A DNA stretch of 64,000 nt from an uncultured Myxococcales bacterium. GTDB lineage: Bacteria; Myxococcota_A; UBA9042. Within the stretch, counting starts at the first letter, position 1, and each line of letters starts with the position of its first letter. Location of the stretch: assembly GCA_903842345.1 (NCBI GenBank), contig CAIMLR010000023.1, positions 62,001-126,000 on the forward strand, given 5' to 3'. Positions 38,823 through 48,351 of this stretch are shown piece after piece. The notes under the pieces are model-generated. The model had not been told where the DNA came from and did no database searches. It saw only the letters and a list, made by a program, of their open reading frames with translations. The position numbers and the translations under genes are program-made.

Positions 38823-40027
38823 GCCGCACCGCCGAGAAATGCTGCGTGCAAGGCGGCCACGGCGGCGTCAGCTTGTTCAGGCGGCAGGAGACAGGAAAGC
38901 GTCAGGCCGTGGGCCAGCACCGGCGTTTGCGGCGTGAGAAACGGCGCGAGCGCGTCGCGAAACGGCGACACAAGATCGCATTCGCGCCCGACGGCAGGAC
39001 CGACAATCGACACCAGCGTTCCTTCCAACAGCGACGGCGCGTCCTGCCGCGCGTCGGGCAGGGCGCGCAGACGGTCGACGAGGCGGGCAAAATGCGGGTC
39101 AACCGCATCCGCGACGTCGCGCCCCAGGAGCAGGAGCGTCTGGTCTGGCAAGCTCAAGCTGAAGATCGGCGGCACGGCTGACGCCTGCAACGCCGACGCC
39201 AGCTTCGGTACGTCGCTGCGCCAGTTCAACAGCGCGCAATGCGGCCGCTGCGTCACGGCGGCGATCCACGGTCGATCAGCGGGCGGATTGAGGCGCACGA
39301 CCGTCTCGCCGGGTCGGCCGTCGGACGCCCGCGCGTACAACGCGACGTCGTGCAAGCGCGCCCACGCGACCGCATCGGCCCCCAGTACTTTGGCTCCCGC
39401 GCGCGCCATCGCCAGCATCTCATCGTGCCCCAGGCTTTCCAGGCGCCGAGCATCCGGCACCTTGCGCGGGTCAGCGCTATAGACGCCGTCCACGTCGGAA
39501 TAGATCTCACACGCCTCCGCAGAAAGCGCCGCGGCCAGCGCCACCGCCGTCGTGTCTGAGCCACCGCGGCCGAGCGTCGTCACTTCTTTTTTCCACGACA
39601 CGCCTTGAAAGCCGGCGACGATGACGATCTGTCCGGCGTCCAGCGCGTCCTGCACGCGGAATGGCCGGACTTCCACGATCCGCGCGCCGCCCGGTGCGTC
39701 GTTGGTGATGATGCCGCACTGGCTGCCCGTCAAGGACGTCGCCGGCTCGCCAAGGTCGCGGATCGCCATGGCCAGGATCGCCATCGCGATGCGTTCGCCC
39801 GCCGTCAGCAGCATGTCGAGCTCGCGGCGATCCGGCGTCGGCGTCACTTCATGCGCGAGTTGCACCAGCGAATCCGTGGTCTTGCCCATTGCCGACACGA
39901 CGACGACGACGCGATGGCCGGCGCGGCGCGTGGCGACCACATGGGCGGCGACGCGGCGAATCCCGGCGACGTCAGCCACGGACGATCCGCCAAACTTTTG
40001 TACGATGATGGGGATTTGCGCGGACAT
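38819..40027 (-). CDS. lysC: Aspartate kinase
   Basis: [75 protein letters not shown]. Confidence 0.95.
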   Translation of the reverse strand: MSAQIPIIVQKFGGSSVADVAGIRRVAAHVVATRRAGHRVVVVVSAMGKTTDSLVQLAHEVTPTPDRRELDMLLTAGERIAMAILAMAIRDLGEPATSLTGSQCGIITNDAPGGARIVEVRPFRVQDALDAGQIVIVAGFQGVSWKKEVTTLGRGGSDTTAVALAAALSAEACEIYSDVDGVYSADPRKVPDARRLESLGHDEMLAMARAGAKVLGADAVAWARLHDVALYARASDGRPGETVVRLNPPADRPWIAAVTQRPHCALLNWRSDVPKLASALQASAVPPIFSLSLPDQTLLLLGRDVADAVDPHFARLVDRLRALPDARQDAPSLLEGTLVSIVGPAVGRECDLVSPFRDALAPFLTPQTPVLAHGLTLSCLLPPEQADAAVAALHAAFLGGAA

Positions 40028-40105
40028 GGCACCCAGCAGCGGCCGCAGGCGGTCGGGGCGAAGAGTGTAGCACAGCGGACGCGCGGGTTACAGGGTGCGG
40101 GGCGC

Positions 40106-40522
40106 CTACAGGCCCTCATCTGGCGTCGTCGGGGCCTGCGTCTCCACCGGTTTCTGCTCGACCATCTGCCAATGGCGCTCGTTCCATTCCCAGGTCTGCT
40201 CCATCAGTTCCGTGCGCATGACCGGGTCATTCGGGCGGCTCCAGGTCGCCTGCACAAGCACCCGCGCGTGTTCACCCGTGGCGTCCGGTTCAACGGCGCG
40301 GATGTCGTACTCGTGGATCATCATGTTGGCCTGCGCCGACCGCTTCTGCGTGATGAAGGAGATCCGCCGCGCCGATGGCACAAGGTCGGCGGCCTTCTCG
40401 ATCATGCCCCAGCGCATGTAGCGGGCGAAATCCGCGACGTCGGTCTTGAGCGTGCTCGACTTTCCGGCGCCGCTGCACGCCGCGGTCATGAGCAGGAGCG
40501 CCGTCAGGCAAAATCGCTTCAC
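40106..40522 (-). CDS. Small lipoprotein of unknown function
   Basis: MKRFCLTALLLMTAACSGAGK lipobox; stop at 40106. Confidence 0.6.
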   Translation of the reverse strand: MKRFCLTALLLMTAACSGAGKSSTLKTDVADFARYMRWGMIEKAADLVPSARRISFITQKRSAQANMMIHEYDIRAVEPDATGEHARVLVQATWSRPNDPVMRTELMEQTWEWNERHWQMVEQKPVETQAPTTPDEGL

Positions 40523-40782
40523 GCGTCTCCTTGCAGCATGCGCGCCAGCTTGCCGGTGCGTTCCAGTTCCGCGACGTCCGTGTAGCCGCCGACGAACTTT
40601 TCACCGACGACGATCATCGGCACCGTCTGCCAGTTGAACTTGCGCGCGAGTTCATTGCGCAGCTCATGCTTGTCGTCGAGGTAGACTTCCGTATAAGCCA
40701 CTTTCAGGCGGTCAAACATGCGTTTGGCCATCACGCAGTAGGGGCAGATTTGGGTGCGATAGATCGTGACGGGGACTGGCAT
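40519..40782 (-). CDS. grxC: Glutaredoxin
   Basis: VTIYRTQICPYCVMAKRMFDRLKVAYTEVYLDD...QTVPMIVVGEKFVGGYTDVAEL. Confidence 0.92.
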   Translation of the reverse strand: MPVPVTIYRTQICPYCVMAKRMFDRLKVAYTEVYLDDKHELRNELARKFNWQTVPMIVVGEKFVGGYTDVAELERTGKLARMLQGDA

Positions 40783-40848
40783 GGTTCGGCTCCGGGACCG
40801 GCAGGATACAGCGCGGGGACGGCCGCGTCCACGCAAACACAGGGGAAG

Positions 40849-41286
40849 ATGCAGCGCAACGGCGTGTTTTTGGCGATTGATCTCGGTCGCGCCCGCATGG
40901 GCCTGGCGGTGAGCGAGGCGGGGACACCGCTGGCGCTGCCGCACAGCGTTGTTGCGCGGCTGGGGACGCGGCGGGACATCGCGCAGTTGCTGCCGTTGTG
41001 CGATCGGCTGAAAGTGCAGGCGCTCGTGGTGGGCCTGCCGATGGAGCAGGACGCGGAGGCGGGGTCAGCGCGGCTGTGTCGGCAGTTTGCCGTGGCGCTG
41101 GCGGCGGCGCAGGCCCGCCCGGTGTGGCTCGTGGATGAAGCGGACACGACGACGGTGGCGCACGCGGAGCTGCGGATGCTGGGCATGAAGGCGGCGAAGC
41201 GTCGGACGCAGGTGGACAAGTTCGCCGCGGCGGTCATTCTGCAGCGCTTTCTGGAAGGCGGCGATGCGGAAGCTGTGCTGCCATAA
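40849..41286 (+). CDS. ruvX: Putative Holliday junction resolvase / YqgF family
   Basis: FLAIDLGRARMGLAVSEAG; VVGLPMEQDAEAGSARL; VWLVDEADTTTVAHAEL; DKFAAAVILQRFL. Confidence 0.9.
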   Translation: MQRNGVFLAIDLGRARMGLAVSEAGTPLALPHSVVARLGTRRDIAQLLPLCDRLKVQALVVGLPMEQDAEAGSARLCRQFAVALAAAQARPVWLVDEADTTTVAHAELRMLGMKAAKRRTQVDKFAAAVILQRFLEGGDAEAVLP

Positions 41287-41337
41287 CCCGCTTTGCGGCT
41301 GGGCGTGGCGCGGCTATGCTTGGCCCCGGGAGATGCG

Positions 41338-41910
41338 ATGCGCCTGGATGTGACGTCAGCAAAGATGCGCAAGCGATTGGTCGCGGAGTTGTCCGCCCAA
41401 CACGCTGAACACGCCAAGGAGCCAGCGCCGCACGACGCGCCGGTGCATCCAGAGGCGATGCAGCCCAAGCCGCAGCACGATCCGCAACGGCTGGTGAAAT
41501 GGGCGCAAGCGGCGCTTTCCGTCGTGCTGGGCTTGCGCCTCCCGCTGGACGGCGTCCTGGGCGGCACGACGCAGATGGCGGTGCGGCGGTTCCAGACGCA
41601 GGCCGGGCTGCCGCAGACCGGCGCGTTGGACGAGACGACGGTGCTGGCGTTGGCCAAGGCCGTCGGCCATCCGGCGCCCGGCATGTCGCCCGAACACAAG
41701 TTGATGCCGCGCTGGTTCCGTCAGGAACGCCAACAGCCGCGCGGTCGGGCACACGCGATGGCGCAGAAAAAGTCCCAGAGTCCGGACGACGCGTGGTCGG
41801 CGGAGACGCCGCCGCAGCACGCGGAGTTGCCGAAGCCGGTGGCGCCGGAGAAGGCGGCACTTCCGGAACTGACGCCGCACAAGAAACCGCGACCGGAGGG
41901 ACTGCTGTGA
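41338..41910 (+). CDS. Peptidoglycan-binding domain 1 protein
   Basis: LVKWAQAALSVVLGLRLPLDGVLGGTTQMAVRRFQTQAGLPQTGALDETTVLALAKA. Confidence 0.8.
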   Translation: MRLDVTSAKMRKRLVAELSAQHAEHAKEPAPHDAPVHPEAMQPKPQHDPQRLVKWAQAALSVVLGLRLPLDGVLGGTTQMAVRRFQTQAGLPQTGALDETTVLALAKAVGHPAPGMSPEHKLMPRWFRQERQQPRGRAHAMAQKKSQSPDDAWSAETPPQHAELPKPVAPEKAALPELTPHKKPRPEGLL

Positions 41911-42578
41911 TGCGTTGGATGTGGACTGTGCTGATTGCTGCAGCCGCCTGCAGCCGTGCGCCGATTGCCGACGCGGTCGAACCTGTCACCGTGGGCGCGG
42001 ACGATGCAGCGGTGGGCGCGGGCGATCCGGATGCGCAAGGGAGTAACGACGTCGATGCCGCCAGTGCCACGGATGTCGCGGTTGCCAACGCCAATGCAGG
42101 CGGCGGCCTCTGGGTCATCGACGCGGCGGGCCAGCCGATCGGCGTGCTCGTCGGCCGCGGCCACCCGGCGCTTTCGGCCGCCGGCACCCTGGACATCCTG
42201 CGCGACGGCATCGTGGTTTACTCGCCCAAGGCTGGCGTGTTCTTCAGCCTGCAAATGTCCTCGGGCAAGGTCATCGCCCCGCGCATCGGCGTGACGGACA
42301 CCACCTGCACCGGCGTCGCCGTGGCGGGCTACTACGCGGGCACCGACGAGCCGATCAGCGGCCCGGACTACGCTTTTGTCTACCAGAATCAGTGGTACCG
42401 CATTGAAGCCTACAAGCCGGCGTCGCTCGTCAGCTGCGGCGGCACGGTCGCCGACGGCGTTGACGGCAAATGCGCGCCGCACGCCGGCACCTGCCGCGGT
42501 TTCCCGGTGCAAACGTTCGCCCCATCCCTTCCCACCGTCTTTCCCGCGCCCTTGGCGTTTTCCTGGTTGGCCAAATGA
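41910..42578 (+). CDS. Hypothetical lipoprotein
   Basis: MRWMWTVLIAAAACSRAP; start overlaps the preceding stop, coupled to the next gene by ATGA. Confidence 0.6.
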   Translation: MRWMWTVLIAAAACSRAPIADAVEPVTVGADDAAVGAGDPDAQGSNDVDAASATDVAVANANAGGGLWVIDAAGQPIGVLVGRGHPALSAAGTLDILRDGIVVYSPKAGVFFSLQMSSGKVIAPRIGVTDTTCTGVAVAGYYAGTDEPISGPDYAFVYQNQWYRIEAYKPASLVSCGGTVADGVDGKCAPHAGTCRGFPVQTFAPSLPTVFPAPLAFSWLAK

Positions 42579-43171
42579 GACTTTTTCACTTGCAGTTCAT
42601 CGCGCCGCTGCTGGCGCTGACCGCGTGCGCCAAGGGATGCGACGGCCCGCCGCCGCAGTTGCCGCCGGTCGCCATCGACGCGGGCACGGCCAAAGCCGAC
42701 GATCCGAACCGAATGCCGATCGAGCGGGCGCTCGACATCCAGCTCGCCGACCGCCGCGGTGGCACGATCCTGCCGGCCATGGAGATGCTGCCTTATCGCC
42801 GGCTGCCGGGCTTTGAAGCGGACAAGAACTTTGTCGCCCGGCTGGACGAACACGCGCTGAAGATCCTCGACCGCGAGGCGCGCGATGAACGCCTGGACTC
42901 CGACGACGCCATCACGACGACGCTGCGCATGGCGGCCCAGGACTACCGCGACCGCGCAGGGCTGGAGCCGAATCGGCTGGTGCTGGCGGTGGACGCGCGC
43001 GTGCCGGCTGAGCTGACGAGCCGCGTGCGCAAAGTGGCGCTGAAGGCCGGGCAATGGCGCGTTGTGGCGCTGGCCCGCGATGGCGAGCAGCTGGTGGAGT
43101 TGGCGCTGTCCCCGCCGCCGGAACGTCGGCCGCCGGACCCGGCAGCAACGCCGACGCCGACGGCCCCGTAG
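42575..43171 (+). CDS. Hypothetical lipoprotein
   Basis: MRLFHLQFIAPLLALTACAKGCDG; ATGA overlap with the previous CDS. Confidence 0.6.
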   Translation: MRLFHLQFIAPLLALTACAKGCDGPPPQLPPVAIDAGTAKADDPNRMPIERALDIQLADRRGGTILPAMEMLPYRRLPGFEADKNFVARLDEHALKILDREARDERLDSDDAITTTLRMAAQDYRDRAGLEPNRLVLAVDARVPAELTSRVRKVALKAGQWRVVALARDGEQLVELALSPPPERRPPDPAATPTPTAP

Positions 43172-43222
43172 ATCCGGGGCGCGCGCAGGGCGAAAATCAG
43201 GATTTGGGGAGAGCGGTCGGCG

Positions 43223-43924
43223 CTACTTGGCGCCCTTCTGGTCGATGCGCTGGAACTGATCAGGCGTTCCGTCGCCATTCGAATCCGTGCCGATCTTCAC
43301 GATGACGCCCTTGGTGTAGTACTCCCACACGTCGACCGCGCCGTCGCCGGTGGTGTCGCGGCGGCGTTCCACAAGGCGGTTGACCGGCTTGCCTTCTTCG
43401 TTCTGCGTGAGCTGGTAGTAGCTCCACGTGTCCGTCTTGCCGTCAAAGCCGAGGTCCAGCTCGATCAGCGTGACATTGCCGTCCTTGTAGTGGCGCGTTT
43501 CGTCGACACGGCCGTCAAAGTCCAGGTCGAACTCTTCCTTGACCTTCTGCTCTTTGCCCGGCTCGCCTTCGTAGAACTCCACGATGTCGATGCGCTGGTC
43601 AAAGTTCACGTCCAGTTCCTTGCGAACGAGCGCGCGCTTCACCGTCTTGGGCGCCGCGGGATCCGCGCCGGCGACTTCAACGTTGCGGTAGAACTTGAAG
43701 ACGTCCGGCTTGTGGTCGCCGTTCACGTCAATGCGTTCAATCGCGCCGTTGGCATCGGATTCCGTCTGGACCGGCTGGGCTGCGGCGTTGCGCTCCGCGT
43801 CCGTCGGTCCGGCGGAGGCCGACTCGGCCGCCTTGGTATCGGCATGCGATCCGCCACACGCCGCGAGAACCGCGACGCAGCTGAAGGCAAGGACAGGGGA
43901 AGTCAGAAAACGCAAAAAGGACAT
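43223..43924 (-). CDS. Lipoprotein with six DxDxDG-type (EF-hand/dockerin-like) repeats
   Basis: DVNGDHKPDVFKFY, DVNFDQRIDIVEFY, DLDFDGRVDETRHY, DLGFDGKTDTWSYY, DTTGDGAVDVWEYY, DSNGDGTPDQFQ. Confidence 0.75.
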   Translation of the reverse strand: MSFLRFLTSPVLAFSCVAVLAACGGSHADTKAAESASAGPTDAERNAAAQPVQTESDANGAIERIDVNGDHKPDVFKFYRNVEVAGADPAAPKTVKRALVRKELDVNFDQRIDIVEFYEGEPGKEQKVKEEFDLDFDGRVDETRHYKDGNVTLIELDLGFDGKTDTWSYYQLTQNEEGKPVNRLVERRRDTTGDGAVDVWEYYTKGVIVKIGTDSNGDGTPDQFQRIDQKGAK

Positions 43925-44061
43925 AGCGGGCCTCGTGGCTCTAGCGCAACTATCATGCGGCTGCGTTCCCTTGCGGTCAAGTCAGTCTGCGGATTTGCGC
44001 GACCCGCTGCGGGAACGGGAATAGCGACGGCGCGCGCGGCGTTGCAGCTCGGGTTGTTGCG

Positions 44062-44090
44062 TTGACAGCCGCGGCGGTTCGGTCGATAGT
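44062..44090 (+). promoter_or_regulatory. Sigma70-like promoter
   Basis: TTGACA - 17 nt - GATAGT upstream of the lipoprotein ATG at 44158. Confidence 0.5.
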
Positions 44091-44157
44091 GCCGCCGCCT
44101 GTCACAAGACTGGGCAAAATGCGCCCACCGCGCGCGACCAAACACCAACGGCTGAGC

Positions 44158-45102
44158 ATGGCAACTTTGCAGCGATTCCAGATTTCCAGCCCCTTGCTCG
44201 TCGCAGCGCGACTGGCCTTGGGCCTGTCCCTCGCGCTGGGCGGTGTGGCGGGCTGCAAGAAGTCGACGGACGCCGGCGCAGCGGCACCGGGCGCCAAGCC
44301 GCCGATCGTCAAGGCCAAGAAGCCGACCGATGGCAAAGCCAAGGATGCCGCTGCCAAGGATGCCGCTGCCAAACCGGCTGAAGGCGACAAAGCCGCAGCG
44401 CCCGGTGTGGTTTCCCAGCGCGCGCCCGCACCGCACCCCGCCGCGGCACCTGAGGCACCAACGCCGGCTGCGGCGCCGACCCCTGCCATCGTGCCGCCTG
44501 TCGCTGCTGCTCCTGCGCCCGTCGTGCCCGTGCCCGCTGGCCGTGGCAAGCCCGCGGAAGTGGTCGCCAAAGCTGAGGCTGCCAAGCCCGAAGCCGCCAA
44601 GCCGGAGCCGCCGAAGCCCGCAGCCAAGGCGGAAGAGCCGCCCTTGCCGGCCGGCGCCGTGATTGTGCACGCCGCGCCGACCGAGGCGCCGCTGGATGTC
44701 AACGGCTACATCATCGCTGCGGACCTGCCCAAAGTGCTCGGCACCAAGCAGAAATTCCACCGGACAGAGCTCGCGGGCATCACGCCGACGCCCAACTACA
44801 ACGCCATGTTCTACGCGACGGAAAAGGCCGACCTGTTTGGCGTCAGCGTGCAAGTTTGGCGCGATCCCAACCTGGCTGAGAGCCGCACGCGCTTCAACAC
44901 GATGAAGAACTCGTACTCCAACGTCACGCCGACCAACAAGATCACGGACATGGGCTTTCGCTCGTTCTACGGCAACGTCGTGACTTTGGTATTTGTTGAC
45001 CCGCGCCGGCCGCTGCTCGCCGCCGTGTCCTGCGCGGCCAAGGTCTGCACGGGCGACCAGATGATTGAACTCGCCCGCCGCGTGGCTGAGCGCCTCCACT
45101 AG
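44158..45102 (+). CDS. Lipoprotein with Ala/Pro/Lys-rich linker and globular C-domain
   Basis: ALGLSLALGGVAGCKKS lipobox; AKDAAAKDAAAKPAE linker; conserved-looking C-domain from VIVHAAPTEAPLDVNGYIIAADLP. ORF track start (44062) coincides with the -35 box, so 44158 is preferred. Confidence 0.65.
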   Translation: MATLQRFQISSPLLVAARLALGLSLALGGVAGCKKSTDAGAAAPGAKPPIVKAKKPTDGKAKDAAAKDAAAKPAEGDKAAAPGVVSQRAPAPHPAAAPEAPTPAAAPTPAIVPPVAAAPAPVVPVPAGRGKPAEVVAKAEAAKPEAAKPEPPKPAAKAEEPPLPAGAVIVHAAPTEAPLDVNGYIIAADLPKVLGTKQKFHRTELAGITPTPNYNAMFYATEKADLFGVSVQVWRDPNLAESRTRFNTMKNSYSNVTPTNKITDMGFRSFYGNVVTLVFVDPRRPLLAAVSCAAKVCTGDQMIELARRVAERLH

Positions 45103-45179
45103 ACAGGCTGACCTGAGTCCGACACCCAAGTGCGTCGGTCCGACCGGTTGCCTTCGACTGCCAAGCCGCCCGACGGACC

Positions 45180-46058
45180 CTACAGGTCGGCGAATGGATC
45201 CGCGTCTGCTTCCGGCGCCGGCTCCAGGTCGATCGTCGGCACGGGCTGCGTGCCCGGAAGGCCGCCCGACACGACAACGCGCGCGGACCGCAACAGCCGC
45301 CCGGCCAGCAGGTAGCCGCGCCCCACTTGGCGGATGACCTGACCCGGCGGCGCGTCCGATGGCGCTTGCGCGATATACTCGTGGAGGTGCGCGTCGTACG
45401 GTTGGCCCAGCGCGTCAAACGGCGTCACTTGCAGCACGCCAAACGCCCGCTGCCATTGGCCTTGCAGCATCGTCAGCGCCTCGCGGCCCTGTGTCGACAG
45501 GGTCTCGCGCGCCGCCAGATGGTCAAACACTTCCATCAGGTGATCCAGCGGCCCCAGCAGCGCGTTCAGGACGTTGCGCGCACCCTGATCGGGCAGGTCG
45601 AGCTCGGCGCGCTGCAGGCGCTTGCGCAGCTCATCGTGCTCCGCCCCGAGCTTGTGGTAGCGCTTGCGCGTCACGCTCAGGTCGGCCATCAACTGGTCCA
45701 GCTCTTTCTGGTCGCGCTCCTGACGATGGCGCGCGTCCATCAGCTTCAGCTTCAGGTCGCGGATTTGCTCGTCGCCGCCGGAAACCGGCATGCCGCGGAT
45801 CTCCGGCCGCGCCGGCAAGTCGCCTTGTGGCAGCGTCTCGGGCGCCGGCGGCTCCGCGGTCAACGCCTGATTCCGGGCGCTGATCTGCTCGGCTTCCACC
45901 GCTTCCACGGCAGCAAGCGCCTCCGCGAGCGCGTCGTCCAGGTCCAGCAGGCCGCCCGGTGGCAAATTCAGCGGCTCGGCCGACTCCGCAGCCTCGACGG
46001 GTGTCAGCGGCTCAGTGGCATCGGATATCGTCTCGGGCGCAGTGAAGTTCATGGGCAT
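45180..46058 (-). CDS. grpE: GrpE-like nucleotide exchange factor with long acidic N-terminal extension
   Basis: LLGPLDHLMEVFDHLA...FGVLQVTPFDALGQPYDAHLHEYIAQAPSDAPPGQVIRQVGRGYLLAGRLLRSARVVVS is a GrpE head pattern; preceded by a coiled-coil. Confidence 0.8.
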   Translation of the reverse strand: MPMNFTAPETISDATEPLTPVEAAESAEPLNLPPGGLLDLDDALAEALAAVEAVEAEQISARNQALTAEPPAPETLPQGDLPARPEIRGMPVSGGDEQIRDLKLKLMDARHRQERDQKELDQLMADLSVTRKRYHKLGAEHDELRKRLQRAELDLPDQGARNVLNALLGPLDHLMEVFDHLAARETLSTQGREALTMLQGQWQRAFGVLQVTPFDALGQPYDAHLHEYIAQAPSDAPPGQVIRQVGRGYLLAGRLLRSARVVVSGGLPGTQPVPTIDLEPAPEADADPFADL

Positions 46059-46186
46059 CTCTCCAGCGTGCACGGTACGGCTTTGGGAGACAAAGACAAG
46101 TATTGTGATTGCCTTGGTCGCCATCCGCACGGCCGATGCGCCGCGCCGCGTCCTGCAGGAAGGTGCGTGCGCGTCCTGCGGGCGAC

Positions 46187-47080
46187 CTAGCCGATGACGC
46201 GATTGCGGCCGTCGTGCTTGGCTTTGTACAGGTTCTCGTCGGCGCCCAGCAGCAGATCGTCCGGCCGACCCATCGTCTCGCTCAGCTCACTCACGCCAAA
46301 GCTCGCCGTCATCTTCAGCACATTCCCTTCAAATTCAAAGGAATGCTCTTCAATCTGGGCGCGGATCACTTCAGCAAACTTGGCTGCGGCGACCCGGTCC
46401 AGCTCTGGCAGCACCACGCAGAACTCCTCGCCGCCGTAGCGGGCAAAGAGCTCTTCGCGGCGGATGCGCGCGGCGACGAGGCGGGCGAATTCGCGGAGCA
46501 CAAAATCGCCCATCAAGTGGCCAAATCCGTCGTTGACGCGCTTGAAGTGGTCCAGATCGACCATGATGAGCGTCAGCGGCCGCTGATACCGCTTGGCGCG
46601 GGCGAACTCCTTCTCCAGGAAGTCGAGCAACGCCCGCTTGTTGGCAACCTGCGTCAGGCTGTCTTCAATCGTCAGCCGGTAGATTTCCTCGTGGTACGCG
46701 ACTTCGATGTTGTCGCCGGCGAGGTACTTGAAGATCGCATCGCCGGCTTGCACGTAGTCGCCGGTGACGAGCATTTCCTGGCCCTTGATCAGGACGTTGT
46801 TGCGGTACGTGCCGTTGGTCGATTGGTTGTCGACGACGCGGTGGCCGCCTTCCCACGGCTCGATGCGGGCATGCACGCGCGACACGCTGTCGCTCTTGAG
46901 CACGATGGTGTTGTCCGGATCGCGGCCGATCGTCACTTGGCGGTCGTTCAGGAGCAGGCGGCGGCCCAAATCCGGACCGCGCACTTGCACAAGGTACGCG
47001 TCACGCGTGACGTTCATCGCCAGGACATCGCGGACCGATGTGATGCGGGTTTGGGCGTCAAGCGGCGACGAACGGACCAT
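46187..47080 (-). CDS. FHA-GGDEF diguanylate cyclase
   Basis: FHA: VTIGRDPDNTIVLKSDSVSRVHARI...NQSTNGTYRNN; GGDEF variant YGGEEF. ATG 47080 preferred over GTG 47113. Confidence 0.92.
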   Translation of the reverse strand: MVRSSPLDAQTRITSVRDVLAMNVTRDAYLVQVRGPDLGRRLLLNDRQVTIGRDPDNTIVLKSDSVSRVHARIEPWEGGHRVVDNQSTNGTYRNNVLIKGQEMLVTGDYVQAGDAIFKYLAGDNIEVAYHEEIYRLTIEDSLTQVANKRALLDFLEKEFARAKRYQRPLTLIMVDLDHFKRVNDGFGHLMGDFVLREFARLVAARIRREELFARYGGEEFCVVLPELDRVAAAKFAEVIRAQIEEHSFEFEGNVLKMTASFGVSELSETMGRPDDLLLGADENLYKAKHDGRNRVIG

Positions 47081-47112
47081 GCGCTTTCTCGTGTGTATCG
47101 GCGTCGGGGTCA

Positions 47113-47128
47113 CGTTGAGATCTCAACG
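47113..47128. promoter_or_regulatory. 16-bp perfect palindrome, candidate operator
   Basis: CGTTGAGATCTCAACG, ~33 bp upstream of the FHA-GGDEF ATG. Confidence 0.5.
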
Positions 47129-47268
47129 CAAAAACCGCGGCGCAATGCGGAAAAGTCTTTCCACTTGGATGCGGTACGCCACCTCTGTGCGCACGGGGGA
47201 GGAGCAGCACAGGTACAAGACACACCGGTCAAGTTTCAGGGTACCATTGAGTCGGGCCGAGATCAACG

Positions 47269-48318
47269 TCAGGTGCGTTCCCGCACGTACCGCACGAGCG
47301 CCTCGACGTAGGACGGCGCGGCAGGGCATTCGATGCCGCTGGGGCCAAGCAGCGCCCGCGCCCGGCTGTTGTCGTAGTACACGTCGGTGTCAAACCAGTC
47401 GAGGAACGTGCGCTCGTTGCGGACAAAATCGCGCACCAACGGCAGGTTCAGGACCGCGCGGCTCAGGCCTTCCGGGAGAAAGATCGTCGGGCGCGGCTTG
47501 TTGGCGGCGTCAGCGACCGCATCGTAGAACTGCCGGGCCGTGAGCGGCTGCGGATCGGTGAGGTGGAACGTTCCGCCCAGCGCGTCGGGATGGCGGGTCA
47601 GGAACAGCGCGGCGCGCGCGGCGTAGTCAACCGGCACGAGGTGCAGCGGGTGCTGACCGCGACCGGGCAGCGGCACGGGCGTCTGCCCCGCGTGGACGAT
47701 GGCGTTGACCAGCAGGTAGGGGCCATCGAGGCGCGACACCGCGCCTGTCACCGAATCGCCAACCAGGATCGATGGCCGCACGATCGTGATCGGCAGCTTC
47801 GCCATCGCCGTGCGCGCCAGCCGTTCCGCCTCAGCCTTGGTCTCTTCATAGGCATTGCGAAAGTGCTGGCCGACGAACAGCTCATCCTCGCGCACAACGC
47901 CTTCGCGATCGCCGGCGACAAACGCGGTGGACCAGAGGCAAATCCGCTCCAGCTTGCGCATCCCCAGGCACACCTCCAGCACTTCCCGCAGCCCCTCGAC
48001 GTTGACCTCGCGCATGCGCGGCGCCTGGATGCCGAGGTAGGAGATCGCGGCCGCGTGGTGCACTTCCTGGACTTCCGCATGGAGCATGCGGATTTGCATG
48101 CCGCTCAGGCCCATGTCCAGCTCCAGGATGTCCCCCTGCAGCATCGCGATCTGGCCGGGCTCCCCGATGAGTTCCGCGGCGAACGCCTGCGCGTCCGGGA
48201 TGAACTTGGCGCGGACGAGCAGCAACACGCGGTCGCCGCCTTGCACCAGCATGCGAATCTGCTCGCGGGCAACGTCCGTCGGAAAGCCGGTTACCAGGAC
48301 GGTTTTGCTGCTGGCCAT
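47269..48318 (-). CDS. SDR-family NAD(P)-dependent reductase (thioester-reductase-like)
   Basis: VLVTGFPTDVAREQIRMLV; VHHAAAISYLGI; NAYEETKAEAERLAR; ITIVRPSILVGDSVTG. Confidence 0.82.
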   Translation of the reverse strand: MASSKTVLVTGFPTDVAREQIRMLVQGGDRVLLLVRAKFIPDAQAFAAELIGEPGQIAMLQGDILELDMGLSGMQIRMLHAEVQEVHHAAAISYLGIQAPRMREVNVEGLREVLEVCLGMRKLERICLWSTAFVAGDREGVVREDELFVGQHFRNAYEETKAEAERLARTAMAKLPITIVRPSILVGDSVTGAVSRLDGPYLLVNAIVHAGQTPVPLPGRGQHPLHLVPVDYAARAALFLTRHPDALGGTFHLTDPQPLTARQFYDAVADAANKPRPTIFLPEGLSRAVLNLPLVRDFVRNERTFLDWFDTDVYYDNSRARALLGPSGIECPAAPSYVEALVRYVRERT

Positions 48319-48351
48319 CAACTTGCCTTTCCTTTGCGCGCGGCGCCCGGG

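Noticed and set aside
45103-45179. Candidate terminator (CGGTCCGACCG, CCGAC/GTCGG) between convergent genes
   Set aside because: Stems are only about 5 bp with no T-run; not strong enough to call.
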